From positions 30,337,564 to 30,401,563 of the forward strand of contig NC_045430.1 in NCBI RefSeq assembly GCF_902635505.1: DNA of 64,000 bases, read 5' to 3'. The position numbers and the translations under genes were made by a program. Numbering within the stretch: position 1 is the first letter of the stretch; the number at the start of each line of letters is the position of its first letter. The stretch comes from Sarcophilus harrisii. Lineage: Eukaryota; Chordata; Mammalia; Dasyuromorphia; Dasyuridae. This document shows positions 21,446-31,935 of the stretch, in pieces. The notes under the pieces were generated by a model. It saw only the letters and a program-made list of their open reading frames with translations. It was not told where the DNA came from and did not search any database.

Positions 21446-21594
21446 AAATTAAAATATAAGTTGTTTATTTCTTTTAGCTCTTGAATTCAGAATAATTTTT
21501 GGCAGGTTATTTTTGGCTGAGATATTTCCTTTTTTTTCCTTCTTTTTTGGGGAGAATGAAGTAGAAAGGAACACAATCTATGATTTCATTGCTA

Positions 21595-21765
21595 ATTTTA
21601 TTTATATGTATGTATATTTATATATTTTATAAATTATTATTTATATTGTATGTTTATATATAGTTTATATGTATATGTACACATATACCCACAGATATAT
21701 ATGTGTGTATATTTATGCATATGTAGGTATATATATATATATATATATATATTTATCTGCTTTGA
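21595..21765. repeat. AT-rich low complexity with (TA)n
   Basis: TA/TG-rich imperfect dinucleotide tract; cleanest at 21729-21752. Confidence 0.85.
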
Positions 21766-21774
21766 AAGTATGGT

Positions 21775-21870
21775 TTTACAAAGCATCTTGAAATATTAAA
21801 TAACTTGCTCAGAGTGCCCTAGCAACTATGTATTCAGAATGAGTCCTTGAATCCAGGTTTTTTTTGACTA
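21775..21870 (-). mobile_element. MIR fragment, reversed
   Basis: TAAATAACTTGCTCAGAGTG and GAGTCCTTGAATCCAGG. Confidence 0.5.
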
Positions 21871-21934
21871 AGATCAGCTCTTTTATTTACTTTACTACAT
21901 GGACTATTGGTTATTTTTTTGTTTTTGTTTTTGT

Positions 21935-22128
21935 TTTTTTGTTTTACTGTAGGTATTTTCCAAAGTTCTATCTTGGGTCTTCTTCTCTTCTCACTTCATA
22001 CACTCTATCTTTTTATTCTTATCAACTTCCTTACTTTTAATTATTATCTCTTTATAGATGGTACCTATAATTATATATTCAGCCCCAGAATTTCCCTGAA
22101 TTTCAAGCCCACATCAACCACCTGCCTT
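21935..22128 (+). mobile_element. L2 LINE, reverse-transcriptase region fragment
   Basis: TCTATCTTGGGTCTTCTTCT and TTCAGCCCCAGAATTTCCCT follow the L2 segment just after the catalytic core. Confidence 0.7.
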
Positions 22129-22129
22129 T

Positions 22130-22423
22130 TTTGCATTTATTTTCCCCATTACATGTTAAAACAATTTTTAAACTTTTCTTTTAAATGTCGAGTTCCAAAT
22201 TTTATCCCTCCTTCTTTTCTTCTTCTCCACCTCTCTGAGATGGTAAGTAATCAGATATGTTAGACATATGTAATTCTGTAAAACATTTCCATATTAGTCA
22301 TTTAGTACAAGTTTCAAATAAAAGGAAGCAAGGAAGGAAGGAAGGAAAGAAGGAAAAAGGAAGAAGGGAAGGAGGGAAGGAAAGAAGAGAGGAAAGGAGG
22401 GAAAATAGCATTTTCAATCTCTA
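22130..22423 (-). mobile_element. L1 3' UTR, reversed, with (GGAA)n expansion
   Basis: GAGTTCCAAATTTTATCCCT, TGTAAAACATTTCCATATTA, then a GGAA/GAAG expansion (22320-22403) in place of the A-rich block, then CATTTTCAATCTCTATTC. Confidence 0.7.
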
Positions 22424-22434
22424 TTCAAATAGAT

Positions 22435-22438
<4 letters not shown>

Positions 22439-22465
<27 letters not shown>

Positions 22466-22906
22466 CAGATACATTTGTTTATTACCATACAAATCTTCAG
22501 TATAAATAGAGGATCCATAGTGAATAGAACAGAAGATGGAAATAAATTGCATAGTTTTCATTATATTTAAATATCAAGATAATGATTGAATTTGCACACA
22601 TTAAAAGGCAAAAAAATAAGAAAGTAATATTCTAACTAGTTTCCTAGAAAGAAGTTGTGACCACAGTATTTTATAAAATTGTAAAACATTTGTAACAAAA
22701 GGGAGGAATAATTTGAACTGGAATCTACCAGTGTCCTCTTCTAATCACCAAATTAGGTATGATCTTTAAAATAAAAATAGCTTCTGCTCTGTGTATAACC
22801 AAGTATTTCCATGAACAACTTGGAAATTAAGCTTCATCTTAATTCACTAAAGATCAACTCCCTTTGGGCAAATTGATTTTTCATGCATCAGCTAATTATG
22901 TAGCTT
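22439..22906 (-). pseudogene. Processed retrocopy of an unidentified mRNA 3' UTR
   Basis: A 468-bp insert has a 26-base poly(A) tail (poly(T) at 22439-22464 on the plus strand) preceded 13 bases upstream by AATAAA (22483-22478 on the minus strand). A perfect 15-bp target duplication, TTCAAATAGATTTCT, lies at 22424-22438 and 22907-22921. It has no open frame on the minus strand and no resemblance to LINE or SINE families I know, so it looks like an L1-mobilised, 5'-truncated copy of a host transcript's 3' UTR. I do not recognise the parent gene. The long A tail and exact duplication suggest a fairly young insertion. Confidence 0.85.
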
Positions 22907-22924
22907 TTCAAATAGATTTCTATC

Positions 22925-23110
22925 ATTTGCCTATGTATTTATCTATTTATATTTATCTAAATATCTAGTTATCTCTAAAATGTGTTTATTCATTCATTAT
23001 TTATCTATCTAGTTAGCTACCTAGTTAGATATTTAGTTAGCTAGCTATCATCTATATTTATCTATCTAAATACCTACTTATCTCTCTATCACCTGCCTGT
23101 CCATCCAATA
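22925..23110. repeat. Degenerate (ATCT)n/(TTAG)n tract
   Basis: Tetranucleotide-derived low complexity, TATCTATTTAT and TAGTTAGCTA variants. Confidence 0.8.
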
Positions 23111-23322
23111 TTTTTCTATGAAGCAGAACACTAGCACACTATTTCAGATTATTCACCATCTCCGTCCTATAAAACTTTTCCTAATCACAAGCACTTTTTT
23201 TTTGCTTCTTGAAAGTATATTAAGTAATAACCCAGTATAAAACAACACATATCTTTTCACATTTTAAAAATTTATCAATAGATTTGCTCAATCACCCCTT
23301 CTTGCTTTTTCTTTTAAAAAAT

Positions 23323-23323
<1 letters not shown>

Positions 23324-23370
<47 letters not shown>

Positions 23371-23390
23371 TATATATATATATATATAAT
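23324..23390. repeat. (TA)n microsatellite
   Basis: Over 30 TA units with one GCA break near 23367. Confidence 0.95.
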
Positions 23391-24050
23391 AGGAATGACT
23401 CTTTGAAAGGAAGAAATAGGAAGCATACAAGAGAAAATCTAGATGATGTAAAAACAAAAGATGTCAATAAATATCTACTTAAAAATAATGACCCAGAAGC
23501 CCATAATTAGTAATGAGCATTTATCATGATGCTGACAGTGAGTACAGAGAAGTACACATAAAAAAATCCAAGAGCCTGCTGGGCAAGTTCAGGCAGTTTG
23601 AGTCACTGTGGGGCTGCTATGTCAGGGAGCTCCTTTGGGAAAAGAGGCAATTTAGAAAATCTTTTCTCTTCTGGGCCTTCTTGAACTCAGCAGGGGAAAG
23701 TGGACTAGCAGAGACCATGGGCTCCTGGTCACTGGAGGTAGTTCCATCAAAGGTGAGGTCACTAGTGTGTTTATGGCCTTTTAGTAGTCACTTTACAGAG
23801 AGAAAAAGCCAAAGAGCTAACCTGAAGATATTTAAACTGAAAAGTCACCCAATAGCTGTAAACTTTTGTAAATGGAAACAGCAGTGGGGAAAACTGGAAT
23901 AAACCAATCCTTTTAGCTTACAGAAAACTACAGATATGTCTAGTATCAAATGCCAGCAAACCCAAGAACTCTTTTATGTTGTTCTACTTTGAAGACTACG
24001 CATGGGGTTAGGGGGATTCAATTAATAACTGGCCTTTACAAATTGCTCTT
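23391..24050. other. Unassigned stretch with a 129-codon open frame
   Basis: An open frame at 23513-23902 (+) encodes a basic, W/F-rich sequence with no domain I recognise. It has no Kozak support beyond an ordinary ATG and no conserved pattern, so I do not call it a gene. The stretch lacks recognisable repeats and is somewhat richer in GC than its neighbours. Confidence 0.3.
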
Positions 24051-24065
24051 AAAATTTTTCAGTTA

Positions 24066-24228
24066 AGGGGGAAGATAGGTGATGCAGTAGATAGAGCACC
24101 AGCCCTGAAGTCAGGAGGACCTGAGTTCAAATGTGACCTCAGACACTGAATACTTCTTAACTGTATGACCCTGGGCAAGTCACTTAACTCCAATTGCCTG
24201 AGCTAAAAATAAAAAATAACAACAAAAA
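24066..24228 (+). mobile_element. tRNA-derived SINE (WSINE1-like)
   Basis: Full copy from GGGGGAAGATAGGTGATGCA through CTGAAGTCAGGAGGACCTGA to GCAAGTCACTTAACTCCAAT and an A-rich tail. Imperfect target duplication AATTTTTCAGTTAA / AAATTTCAATTAA. Confidence 0.9.
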
Positions 24229-24299
24229 AAAATTTCAATTAAATTTCATTTATTCATTTAACAAAAATATACAATCAAGCAAAACAGTTTTACTTACTT

Positions 24300-24715
24300 T
24301 ACTTTCAAATATAGAGATAGAGATCTCTCTCTATATATATTTCTATATTTATCTATCCATCTATCCATCTGTGTGTGTGTATATATATATATATAAACAC
24401 ACATACTCTATATATAAAATGTTATATAACACACACATTCTATATAATATAGAACATTTACAATATTACATATAAATTATATATAATAAAACATATAGAA
24501 TATATATTATATACATAATATATAATGTATATCACATAATATATATAACATAACATATATTATACATGATATTGTATCTATAATATGATACATATACTAC
24601 AACACATGTATTATATATGTATATCTGTGCATATATGTATATATTACATATATTCCTATTTTATATACATATACATATATATATATATATAATACACACA
24701 CAAAGAAAGAGAGAA
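24300..24715. repeat. AT-rich dinucleotide low-complexity tract
   Basis: About 400 bases of TATA/CACA mixtures; short open frames rich in I/Y here are artefacts. Confidence 0.9.
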
Positions 24716-24824
24716 AACACTGTACCCCAAGTCCATCATCTCTCATCAGTCTTTGGAATCCTGATTGGTCATTGTTTTAATAAGAGTTTTCTTATTTTAT
24801 TTTTTTATTTATTTAGGGGAAGAG

Positions 24825-25075
24825 AAGGAGCATTATATAATACTTTAAAGTTTGCAAAGTACTTTACAGACATTTTCTCACTGAGGCCTCATATTACAGA
24901 GTTTTGTTTTGTTTTACACATTTGGGGAACTGGTATTGAAACTTCTTTCCCTTCTACTCATCTCCCATGGATTGTTTTCATCTCTATGATATTCCCATCT
25001 GTCCAGCTCTCACCACTTTCCTGACGTCCAGTCTTTTATCTCTATTAAATATTTTGAAATGATTGTTCCAAAAGC
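24825..25075. mobile_element. CORE-SINE scrap and L2 fragment
   Basis: 24825-24900 is a reversed CORE-SINE 3' part (CTTTAAAGTTTGCAAAGTAC). 24950-25070 is L2 on the plus strand (CTCCCATGGATTGTTTTCAT, GTCCAGCTCTCACCACTTTC). Confidence 0.55.
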
Positions 25076-25079
25076 ATTT

Positions 25080-26120
25080 TATGGTTGACTCATTTTCTGT
25101 GCTGAGTGCTAGGCAAAAGTTTGTTCCTGACCTCACAATCTAAATGGGGGAGACAACAGGCAAAGAAGCTTCATACAGGATAACTAGAAGATAATTAAAA
25201 ATCGGAAAGCGCTAGAATAATTGAGAGAGTGAAAAAGGCTTCCTGTAGAAGGTGGGATTTTTTTTGGGACTCAGAAGCCAAGGAAGGCAGGATGTAGAGA
25301 TGGGAAGGGAGAAAATTTCAAAGTTAAGATTCAGCCAGAGAAAATGTCTGGAGCTGAAAGATGGAGTGTCTTGTTCTTAGAGCAGCCAGAAGTCCAATAG
25401 TATTGTATTGAAGAGTATATGATAGGAAATAAGATATAAGAAAAATGGAAAAGTAAGAGGGACTACTGAAGGGATTTGAAGGCAAACCAGAGACTTTTGC
25501 ATTTAAGCCTGAAGTATATGATTGGTAGCCCTGTAGTTTTTTTTGTGTGTGTACATGTGAATTATGCATGTTGCTTGTGCCATGTTTATACATTGGTGAT
25601 ATGATTGGACCTGTGCTTTAAAAAAATCACTATAGTGTTAATGAAGGATGGGTTGGAAATAGAAAAGACTTGCGGCAGGTAGAATAACATCTAGTATTGC
25701 ATTGATCCCTGCATTAGCTGATGAAGGTCTCCTCCAAAATGGCAATAGCATCAGAAGAGAGAAAGGGATAAATTCAAAAGATGTTGCACAAATAAAATTG
25801 GCGGACCTTCATGGCAGATTGGATATGGGAGATGAGATACAATAATGAGTCAAGGAGAACCCCTGGATTTTGAGCCCTCCATTATAGTCAGGAAGATAGG
25901 AGTGAGAGAGAGCTCAGGGGAAAAGACAATGAGTTCTATTTGGGATATGTAGAGTTTAAGAGGATTATTGGCCATTCAGATTAAGGTGAATAACTGAAAG
26001 GTGTTGGAGATGTGAGAGTGGAAGTCAACAGAGAGTTTGGGACAGGATGGGCAGATTTGAGAATCATCAGCATAGAGATGATAATTAAATCTGTGGGAGC
26101 TGATGAGATTACCTGCCGTT
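25080..26120 (-). mobile_element. L2 LINE, 3' region including YADD motif
   Basis: Reading on the minus strand, the reverse-transcriptase phrase HLYADDSQI (about 26095-26060) is followed by decayed C-terminal and 3' UTR sequence to the 3' end near 25080. YADD is the catalytic box of CR1/L2-clade reverse transcriptases. It is one of the longest L2 copies here. Confidence 0.82.
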
Positions 26121-26900
26121 CCCTCACCAGTTATCCTCCATCCCTGGAACTGTCCTTCCTCGTCTATACCTCTGGGCATTCTTGTCTACCTTTGAGTCTC
26201 AATCTTACAGTGTCTGGAACACAGGATGGAGGACTTATTTAGTGAATCCTTTTGGTGTTTTATTGCAGGCCTTTGTCTTTTTCATCTCTTATAGAAAGAG
26301 CAGGCCCACCTCTCTGTCCTTGTGGATTCTAGGCCCTGAATAATATTGCCAGATCCTTTGAAGGGATGCCTTCAGTGGGCACCTGGCCAGTCATTACTCT
26401 TCTTCCCTTCACCAGCTGCTTAGACATCCTACTGTTGTATGTAAATGCTCAGCAGTTGCCCTGCCCCAGGGAGTGGCTTGGGGGCAAGCCATGATGTGGG
26501 CAGACTGGCGCCAGCCAAAGTCTTGCTTTCCTTCAGAGTTCAGGGACAAGACTGTGCACTGATTGAATCCTTTTAGATTGGGGTGATGAGTTGCCAGGAA
26601 AGGCACTCTGATGAGCTCAGAGAAGGCGTCCTAGGCAGAGAAAATAAAACAACCACATCCGGAGAACAGTTATTATTCAAATAAAAGATAACTTTGATAT
26701 CTTTGAATGTACACCAGAGATATTTAGTCATAGTCTGGAAGACTTTGGAAGTGATTTCTGTGCAGATAAATAGGATGGTCTTGAAATCAATGTGTAGAAT
26801 TTATTACATACTTTAAAAAACACCCAAGGACAGAGAAATGCAGATTCACAATTTCATACAGAATCATTTTTTGTGGGTTTTTTTGTTAAAATACTCCTTT
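26121..26900. other. Unassigned, relatively GC-rich stretch
   Basis: About 780 bases without recognisable repeats. It includes TGGCGCCAGCCAA near 26506, which resembles an NFI palindrome with altered spacing. No exon is apparent. Confidence 0.35.
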
Positions 26901-26904
26901 TTAA

Positions 26905-27240
26905 GATCAATTAATCAATAAACATCATTAAATGAAGACAGTGTGCTAGCCATTGTGCTAAGAACTGGAGACACACACACACACACAGACAAAAAAATGG
27001 TTTCTGTCCTCAAGAAAATTACAATCTAATAGGGGAGACAATCAAACAAAGAAATATATATGTATATATCTGTGTGTATGTGTGCACGTGTGCATGTACA
27101 TACACAAATATACACATATATTTGTAAAATAAGATAGTTATATACGAATAAAACAAAAAATTTTACAGAGGGAAGGCACTAGAATTAAGAGGGGTTGGGG
27201 AAGACTTCTTGTAGAAGGGGGGATGCTTAAATTCAGAATA
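26905..27240 (-). mobile_element. L2 LINE 3' region with (CA)n and (TA)n
   Basis: TCAATAAACATCATTAAATG, AGGGGAGACAATCAAACAAA and GAGGGAAGGCACTAGAATTA fit reversed L2. (CA)n at 26971-26987 and a TATA/TGTG tract at 27053-27110 lie inside. Confidence 0.78.
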
Positions 27241-27329
27241 AAAAATAAAATTTTTAAAAGGCAACTTTAAAAAAACTTTAAAGAAAAAAGAATAGCTCCT
27301 AGTAAATGAATTGATTTATAAAAAGTCAC

Positions 27330-27588
27330 AGAGAGAGAGGTGGACTGGGTAGACTGATAGATACAGGACTGATCCTGGAGTCAAGAAAAAATGGATTCAA
27401 GATTTACCTTTCATACATAGTACTAGCTGTGGTAAGGAAGCAGTGTGGTAAAGTAGAAAGATCTTGTGTCTCTAGTAAGAGGACCTGGATTCAAATCTAA
27501 ACTTTACTATTAATTACCTTTGTGAAATTGGATATATCATAGCCTCTCTAGGTCTCAGTTCCTTATCTGTAAAATAAAGTGGGCAGGA
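27330..27588 (+). mobile_element. SINE fragment followed by MIR
   Basis: 27335-27430 resembles the WSINE1-like head-to-CORE part. 27430-27585 is MIR-like (GAGGACCTGGATTCAAATCT, GGTCTCAGTTCCTTATCTGT). Confidence 0.65.
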
Positions 27589-27614
27589 AGAGAACCAGGA
27601 AACAGTTGGGTCAA

Positions 27615-28018
27615 TGTGTGGGACAGTACCACTAACCCCAAAATAATTCAAATATGCTTTTCTCAGAGCCAGAGCAGAAAGCAATTTATTCAATTCCTGC
27701 AGGAATTGGGATCGCCTTCATCAGGGTATTCTAGTGAAGTGAGGCAAAGTACAGGCAACAGAACAGGGTTTTTATATCCTAAAACAATTTTTACATCATC
27801 TTGGGCTCCAGCTGAACCTGACTTAGTTACAAGGTTCAAGTTCTATCACAGGAATCCACTCGAACCTCAGGGTACAAGAATAGGGGAACTATATATATTA
27901 CAAAACGGTTTGTGTGAGATTTAGTAAGGGTCCAAGCAAGGGGAGTTTTCCTGGAACTGTAGCTCCAAACTATGGCAGGAGTCAATTCTCTGAGAAAGCC
28001 TCACGTTCATCCCACTTA
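27615..28018 (-). mobile_element. Solo LTR fossil (endogenous retrovirus)
   Basis: About 404 bp. The minus strand has a TATA box (GGATATAAAAACCCTG), then a polyadenylation signal (TTGAATAAATTGC) about 100 bases on, and a U5 ending GTACTGTCCCACACA. The flanks share GTCAA at 27610-27614 and 28019-28023, a 5-bp duplication. No internal retroviral sequence is attached. It differs in sequence from the other LTRs here. Confidence 0.75.
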
Positions 28019-28039
28019 GTCAAGAAAATCTAGAAGCAG

Positions 28040-28240
28040 GAAAAAATCAAGTGAGATTTGGGTCTGAATGAAGCTTCTACTTCTTATCTATGTGACCCTA
28101 GGGTCACTTAATATTTGCTCAGTTAGCTCATCTGTAAAATGGGAATAATCATACACAAAATGCCTACCTCACAAGGTTGTTGTGAGGCTCAGATGAGATA
28201 AATATCTATAAAGTGACTTAGGTCATATGAGTTCTTATTA
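28040..28240 (+). mobile_element. CORE-SINE (MIR-like)
   Basis: GCTCATCTGTAAAATGGGAA, then CACAAGGTTGTTGTGAGGCT. Confidence 0.8.
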
Positions 28241-28369
28241 TGCTCTTCCCACCTGCCCTCCAATGATCATCATAGAGCGGAATAACAATTGGGTGACAAG
28301 AGATTTTATTGCCATTATTTCTGGACCTGTTTTATCTCATGCACACTTGGAATTTTCTGTAGTCAATGA

Positions 28370-28560
28370 AAAGATCCTTGCTTCTTGGTTCAGAAGATCT
28401 GAGTTTAAATCCTGCTTCTGAAAATTACAGCATGATCTTGGAAAAGCTAATTAACCTCTTTTGGCCTCAGTTTCCCAATCTGTTAAAAAAAAAAAAAAGG
28501 ATGTGGTTAGAATAAATGGTCTTTTAGGTCCCTTCCAACCCCAGTTCTGTGAATCTCTTT
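28370..28560 (+). mobile_element. MIR-like SINE with A run
   Basis: TTTTGGCCTCAGTTTCCCAA, A run at 28485-28498, then TAGGTCCCTTCCAACCCCAG. Confidence 0.75.
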
Positions 28561-28930
28561 TCAATAACCTTCTTCTCAAATCTATTTCTCTTATAAATAT
28601 TGAATTGAAGCAATAATTTATAATGATCATTTCAAAGTATTTTCCCTCATAAGGATAACATCACAGAACAGATCAATACCCAGTAAAACTCTGTTTAATG
28701 AGGTTTTTGTAAAGCTACAATTGGTATCTTTGGAGGTCCAAGACCCAACTGTATTCTGGATTGAAATACTCACTCTACTAATATTTTGAAAAATAACCCT
28801 TCCTTTCCAACTTATGAGGTGACAATTTTAAAAGATCAAATGTGTTTAATTGGTAGTGTATTTCTCAAAGTCGAGCTAAATTTTTTTGCCTTAGGCTATG
28901 ATTCTATTTATATATTTGTCGCAAATATGA
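28561..28930. other. Unassigned stretch
   Basis: No recognisable feature. Confidence 0.35.
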
Positions 28931-28934
28931 TATT

Positions 28935-29078
28935 TCTTTAGTGTGGATCTGTGATTTCATCCATGTGGAGAACTCCCAGTGTGACAACTCCCTCCACCAG
29001 GTCATTTCCAATAACCATGATTGTCCCCCAGGGGTTTGTCTTGAGTCTTCTTCTCTTCTCCCTCTATGCCAAGGATTC
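28935..29078 (+). mobile_element. L2 LINE, left part
   Basis: GTCCCCCAGGGGTTTGTCTT and AGTCTTCTTCTCTTCTCCCT follow the L2 RT region; the element resumes at 29239. Confidence 0.75.
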
Positions 29079-29238
29079 TTTTTTTTTTAAATTAAAGCTT
29101 TTTATTTACAAAACACCCCAATTGTCCAGTTGGACTACCTCCCATCTAGGGAAGGGGTTGGAGGGGGAAGGAAGGAAAATTTGGAACAGAAGGTTTTGCA
29201 AGGGTCAATGTTGAAAAATTATCCATGCATATGTTTTG
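29079..29238 (-). mobile_element. Twin-primed (5'-inverted) L1 insertion
   Basis: 29079-29114 is the last part of an L1 3' end in minus orientation (poly(T), then AAATTAAAGCTTTTTATTTA). 29130-29238 is the adjoining upstream part in plus orientation (CATCTAGGGAAGGGGTTGG to CATGCATATGTTTTG). The two pieces meet in opposite orientations and share GTTTTG at the break, the signature of twin priming. About 15 bases of filler lie between. Confidence 0.82.
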
Positions 29239-29565
29239 TTTTTGTACAGTCTCTCTACCACCACCTTGGATGGGATAATTTCAGAACTGGACTATTGTAA
29301 TAACTTGCTTGTGGATCTTTATGTCTCAAGTCTCTCCCCACTGCAGTCTATTCTCCAATTAACTATCAAATTGATCTCCTTAAAGTGCAGGCCTGATTAT
29401 TTTATAACTCTCCTCTTATCAATGAATTTCCAGCAGCTCCCTATTGCCACCAGGATCAAAAATAAAATCTTTAGATTGTTATTCAGAGCCGTTCCCATTT
29501 TTCCAATCTTCTTACACTTCACTTCTCTTTATGTACTCTTTGACCCAGCTGTTCATATGACTGAA
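29239..29565 (+). mobile_element. L2 LINE, right part
   Basis: GAACTGGACTATTGTAATAA, TCTCCCCACTGCAGTCTATT, AAGTGCAGGCCTGATTATTT and CAGCTCCCTATTGCCACCAG. Roughly 400 bases expected between this and the left part are absent. Confidence 0.8.
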
Positions 29566-29689
29566 GAATAAAAACCAAACATGATCTAGTTGTTCATATA
29601 AAATGAAGGTGTTGAACGAAATTATTTCTAAAGTCTCTTCCAGTTCTAATACTCTGATTCTGCTCTTAGAATCAAGATACCAGATATGG

Positions 29690-29948
29690 GCTCATGCACA
29701 TACACATAAGAATATTAATAATAAAAACATTTATATAATTCTTTACACAAAGTAACTTGTGTTCCTCACAACTTCTGGAAGTAGGGGTTATTATTATCTC
29801 CATTTTGCAGATGAGGAAACTGAGGCCCAAGAAGTTTAAATCACTTGTCCAACATTACACAACTAATTTGTTTCAGAGACAGGATTTGAGGAGACCTGAG
29901 TTCTATCTTCTTTATCTACTATATTTAGACCTTTATTTTCTCAACTAA
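29690..29948 (-). mobile_element. CORE-SINE (THER1/MIR-like), reversed
   Basis: TTATTATCTCCATTTTGCAG, ATGAGGAAACTGAGGCCCAA, GTCCAACATTACACAACTAA. Confidence 0.85.
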
Positions 29949-30780
29949 ATATTCATAAGTCCTTGAAAAGTGGATAGCAGAAACAACTGCTCTCCTAATT
30001 GTCATGATTTCAATACCATTCCAAATTAGCCCAATCAAAAATCAAGATATAGAATAACATTGATTTTATAGAATATTTGACATTTTTTCTATTCATATAT
30101 TATGGATTCAAGAATGTAAATAACATTTGGAAACACAGATATTCTATGTGCAGAAGTAAGACAATTAGATACCTGCTTCAGTAAGTCAAAGAATACAGAA
30201 TTTGAAAATAATTTTTTTTACCAAATTTCTTTGCTCTCTCTATTTGAATCTTTCCAATTAAGAGCAAATGGTTGATGGTAATGGCATCATGAATAATGAA
30301 TATATGAAATATATTTGAATGAATAATATAAATGAATAATAAATTAAAAATATGGTGAGTTAATTTTTGTGGCAAAGCTTAGTGGTCCAGAACAAGAGAT
30401 GCTGGTTTTGCCACTCTCTAGTACTCTGAAGAAAAGCCAAGATAAATTGAGGGATGATATTTTATGGCTGGTCTGTTAATCTCATGTGAGTAAGAAGTAT
30501 GGCTACTTTCTCTATTGCAATATATCAAACTAAATATACTGCTGTGCTTTTTACTTTGAAAATGTTTCCAAAAGAAACTGTGTGTAATCCAAGGCAAATC
30601 AGAAAAAAAGCCTATCTCAGCTCAATAAATCCCAATGTCAGACCAACCTGGAAGAGTCATAATTTTTGTCAGTTACTTATGAGGGATACATTTTTTATCT
30701 GGTTTTTCTTGATTTTTCAGTCTATCAAATACAGAACTCCACCAAGGAATAATGGCTAAGAAAATTCATTCCTTTCTTCT
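29949..30780. other. Unassigned AT-rich stretch
   Basis: About 830 bases with no recognised repeat; two short open frames without any family match. Confidence 0.35.
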
Positions 30781-30784
30781 TCTC

Positions 30785-31022
30785 AAGGAAGTCAAAACAC
30801 CTGGGTTCAAATCCAGTTCTTCTATTTACAGTATTTCTTTGGGCAAGTTACTTAATATTTGTCATAGGTGTTTCCTTGAGCACTGACCAGATATGCTGTT
30901 GTAACTTGATACAGCCAGGACCTGCTTTAGTCATATGTTCTTACTGTTTTCATCTATAATAATGATTGGATTGGATGCGATAATCTCTAAGGTTTTCTCC
31001 AACTTTAAATCTATTATGACTT
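30785..31022 (+). mobile_element. MIR-like SINE, interrupted
   Basis: CACCTGGGTTCAAATCCAGT and TTGGGCAAGTTACTTAATAT, then a GTTTTCATCTATAATAATGA end; about 90 foreign bases lie in the middle. Confidence 0.65.
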
Positions 31023-31189
31023 AGAGCTTTCTTTCCTTTGTAGCTACAGAGACCTGATTTTTATAATATCCTGAGACTATATTAAAATAGCCTCTGGAAC
31101 CAGAAGGGGGAGAATCTAGCTGAACACAAACCTGTATAGTCATTTTCAGACACTATAATGTCTGATTCTCCATAATCCCATTTGAAAAA

Positions 31190-31313
31190 TATTCCTAGCA
31201 AAGATCCTGGAGTAGTTTGCCATTTACTTTTCCAGTTCATTTTACAGATGAGGAAACTGAGACAAACAAGGTCAAGTAATTTGTCCAGAGTCACAGAGTT
31301 AATAAGTATCTGA
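31190..31313 (-). mobile_element. Mar-1 CORE-SINE, left part
   Basis: GGAGTAGTTTGCCATTTACT, TTTTACAGATGAGGAAACTG, ending AATAAGTATCTGA where the next insertion begins. It resumes at 31869. Confidence 0.85.
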
Positions 31314-31490
31314 GGGGCAGCTAGATAGCGAATAGAGGAGTGAACAGAAGTGAATAGAGCACTGGCCCTGGAGTCAGGAGGACCTGAGTTCAAATTGGAC
31401 CTCAGACCCTTAATACTTCCTAGCTGTGTGATGTTGGGCAAGTCACTTAACCCTAATTCCCTCAGCAAAAAAAAAAAAAAAAAAAAAAAA
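31314..31490 (+). mobile_element. tRNA-derived SINE (WSINE1-like) with A24 tail
   Basis: GGGGCAGCTAGATAGCGAAT, TGGAGTCAGGAGGACCTGAG, AGTCACTTAACCCTAATTCC, then A24 (31467-31490). About 22 extra bases lie near the head. Confidence 0.92.
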
Positions 31491-31868
31491 GAATTGATTT
31501 TGATTTAGACCAGTTCCAATGATCTTGTGATGAAGAGAGCCATTTACATCCAGAGAGAGGACTGTGGGAACTGAGTGTATATCGCAACATAGCATTTTCA
31601 TTCTTTTTGATGCTGTTTGCTTACATTTTATTTTCTTTCTTATTTTTTCCAGTCTGATTTGATTTTTATTGTGCAGCAAAATAATTGTACAAATATGTAT
31701 GCATATATTGGATTTAACACATATTTCTACTGTGTTTAACAAATATTGGAGTATTTGCCATCTAGAGGAAGGGGTGGGAGAAAGGGGGGAAAATTGGAAC
31801 ACAAGGTTTTTCAAGGGTTAATGTCACAGAATTATCCATGCATACATATGTTTTGAAAAATAAAAAGC
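31491..31868 (+). mobile_element. L1 3' end joined to the SINE tail
   Basis: It begins directly after the SINE poly(A): GACCAGTTCCAATGATCTTG, CCAGAGAGAGGACTGTGGGA, AGGGGTGGGAGAAAGGGGGG, ending AAAAATAAAAAG. Confidence 0.9.
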
Positions 31869-31935
31869 CAAATTTGAACTCAGGAAGATTAATCTTCCTG
31901 ATTCCAAGCCCAGAGCTCTATCCACTATGGCCCTA
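31869..31935 (-). mobile_element. Mar-1 CORE-SINE, right part
   Basis: CCAAATTTGAACTCAGGAAG to GCTCTATCCACTATGGCCC continues the Mar-1 interrupted at 31313. Confidence 0.8.

Noticed and set aside
24300-24715. Possible matrix-attachment or origin-like AT tract
   Set aside because: Plain dinucleotide low complexity; nothing beyond base composition supports a function.
25976-26179. Reverse transcriptase of an unknown kind (HLYADDSQI)
   Set aside because: YADD and the surrounding order fit ordinary L2/CR1-clade LINE sequence.
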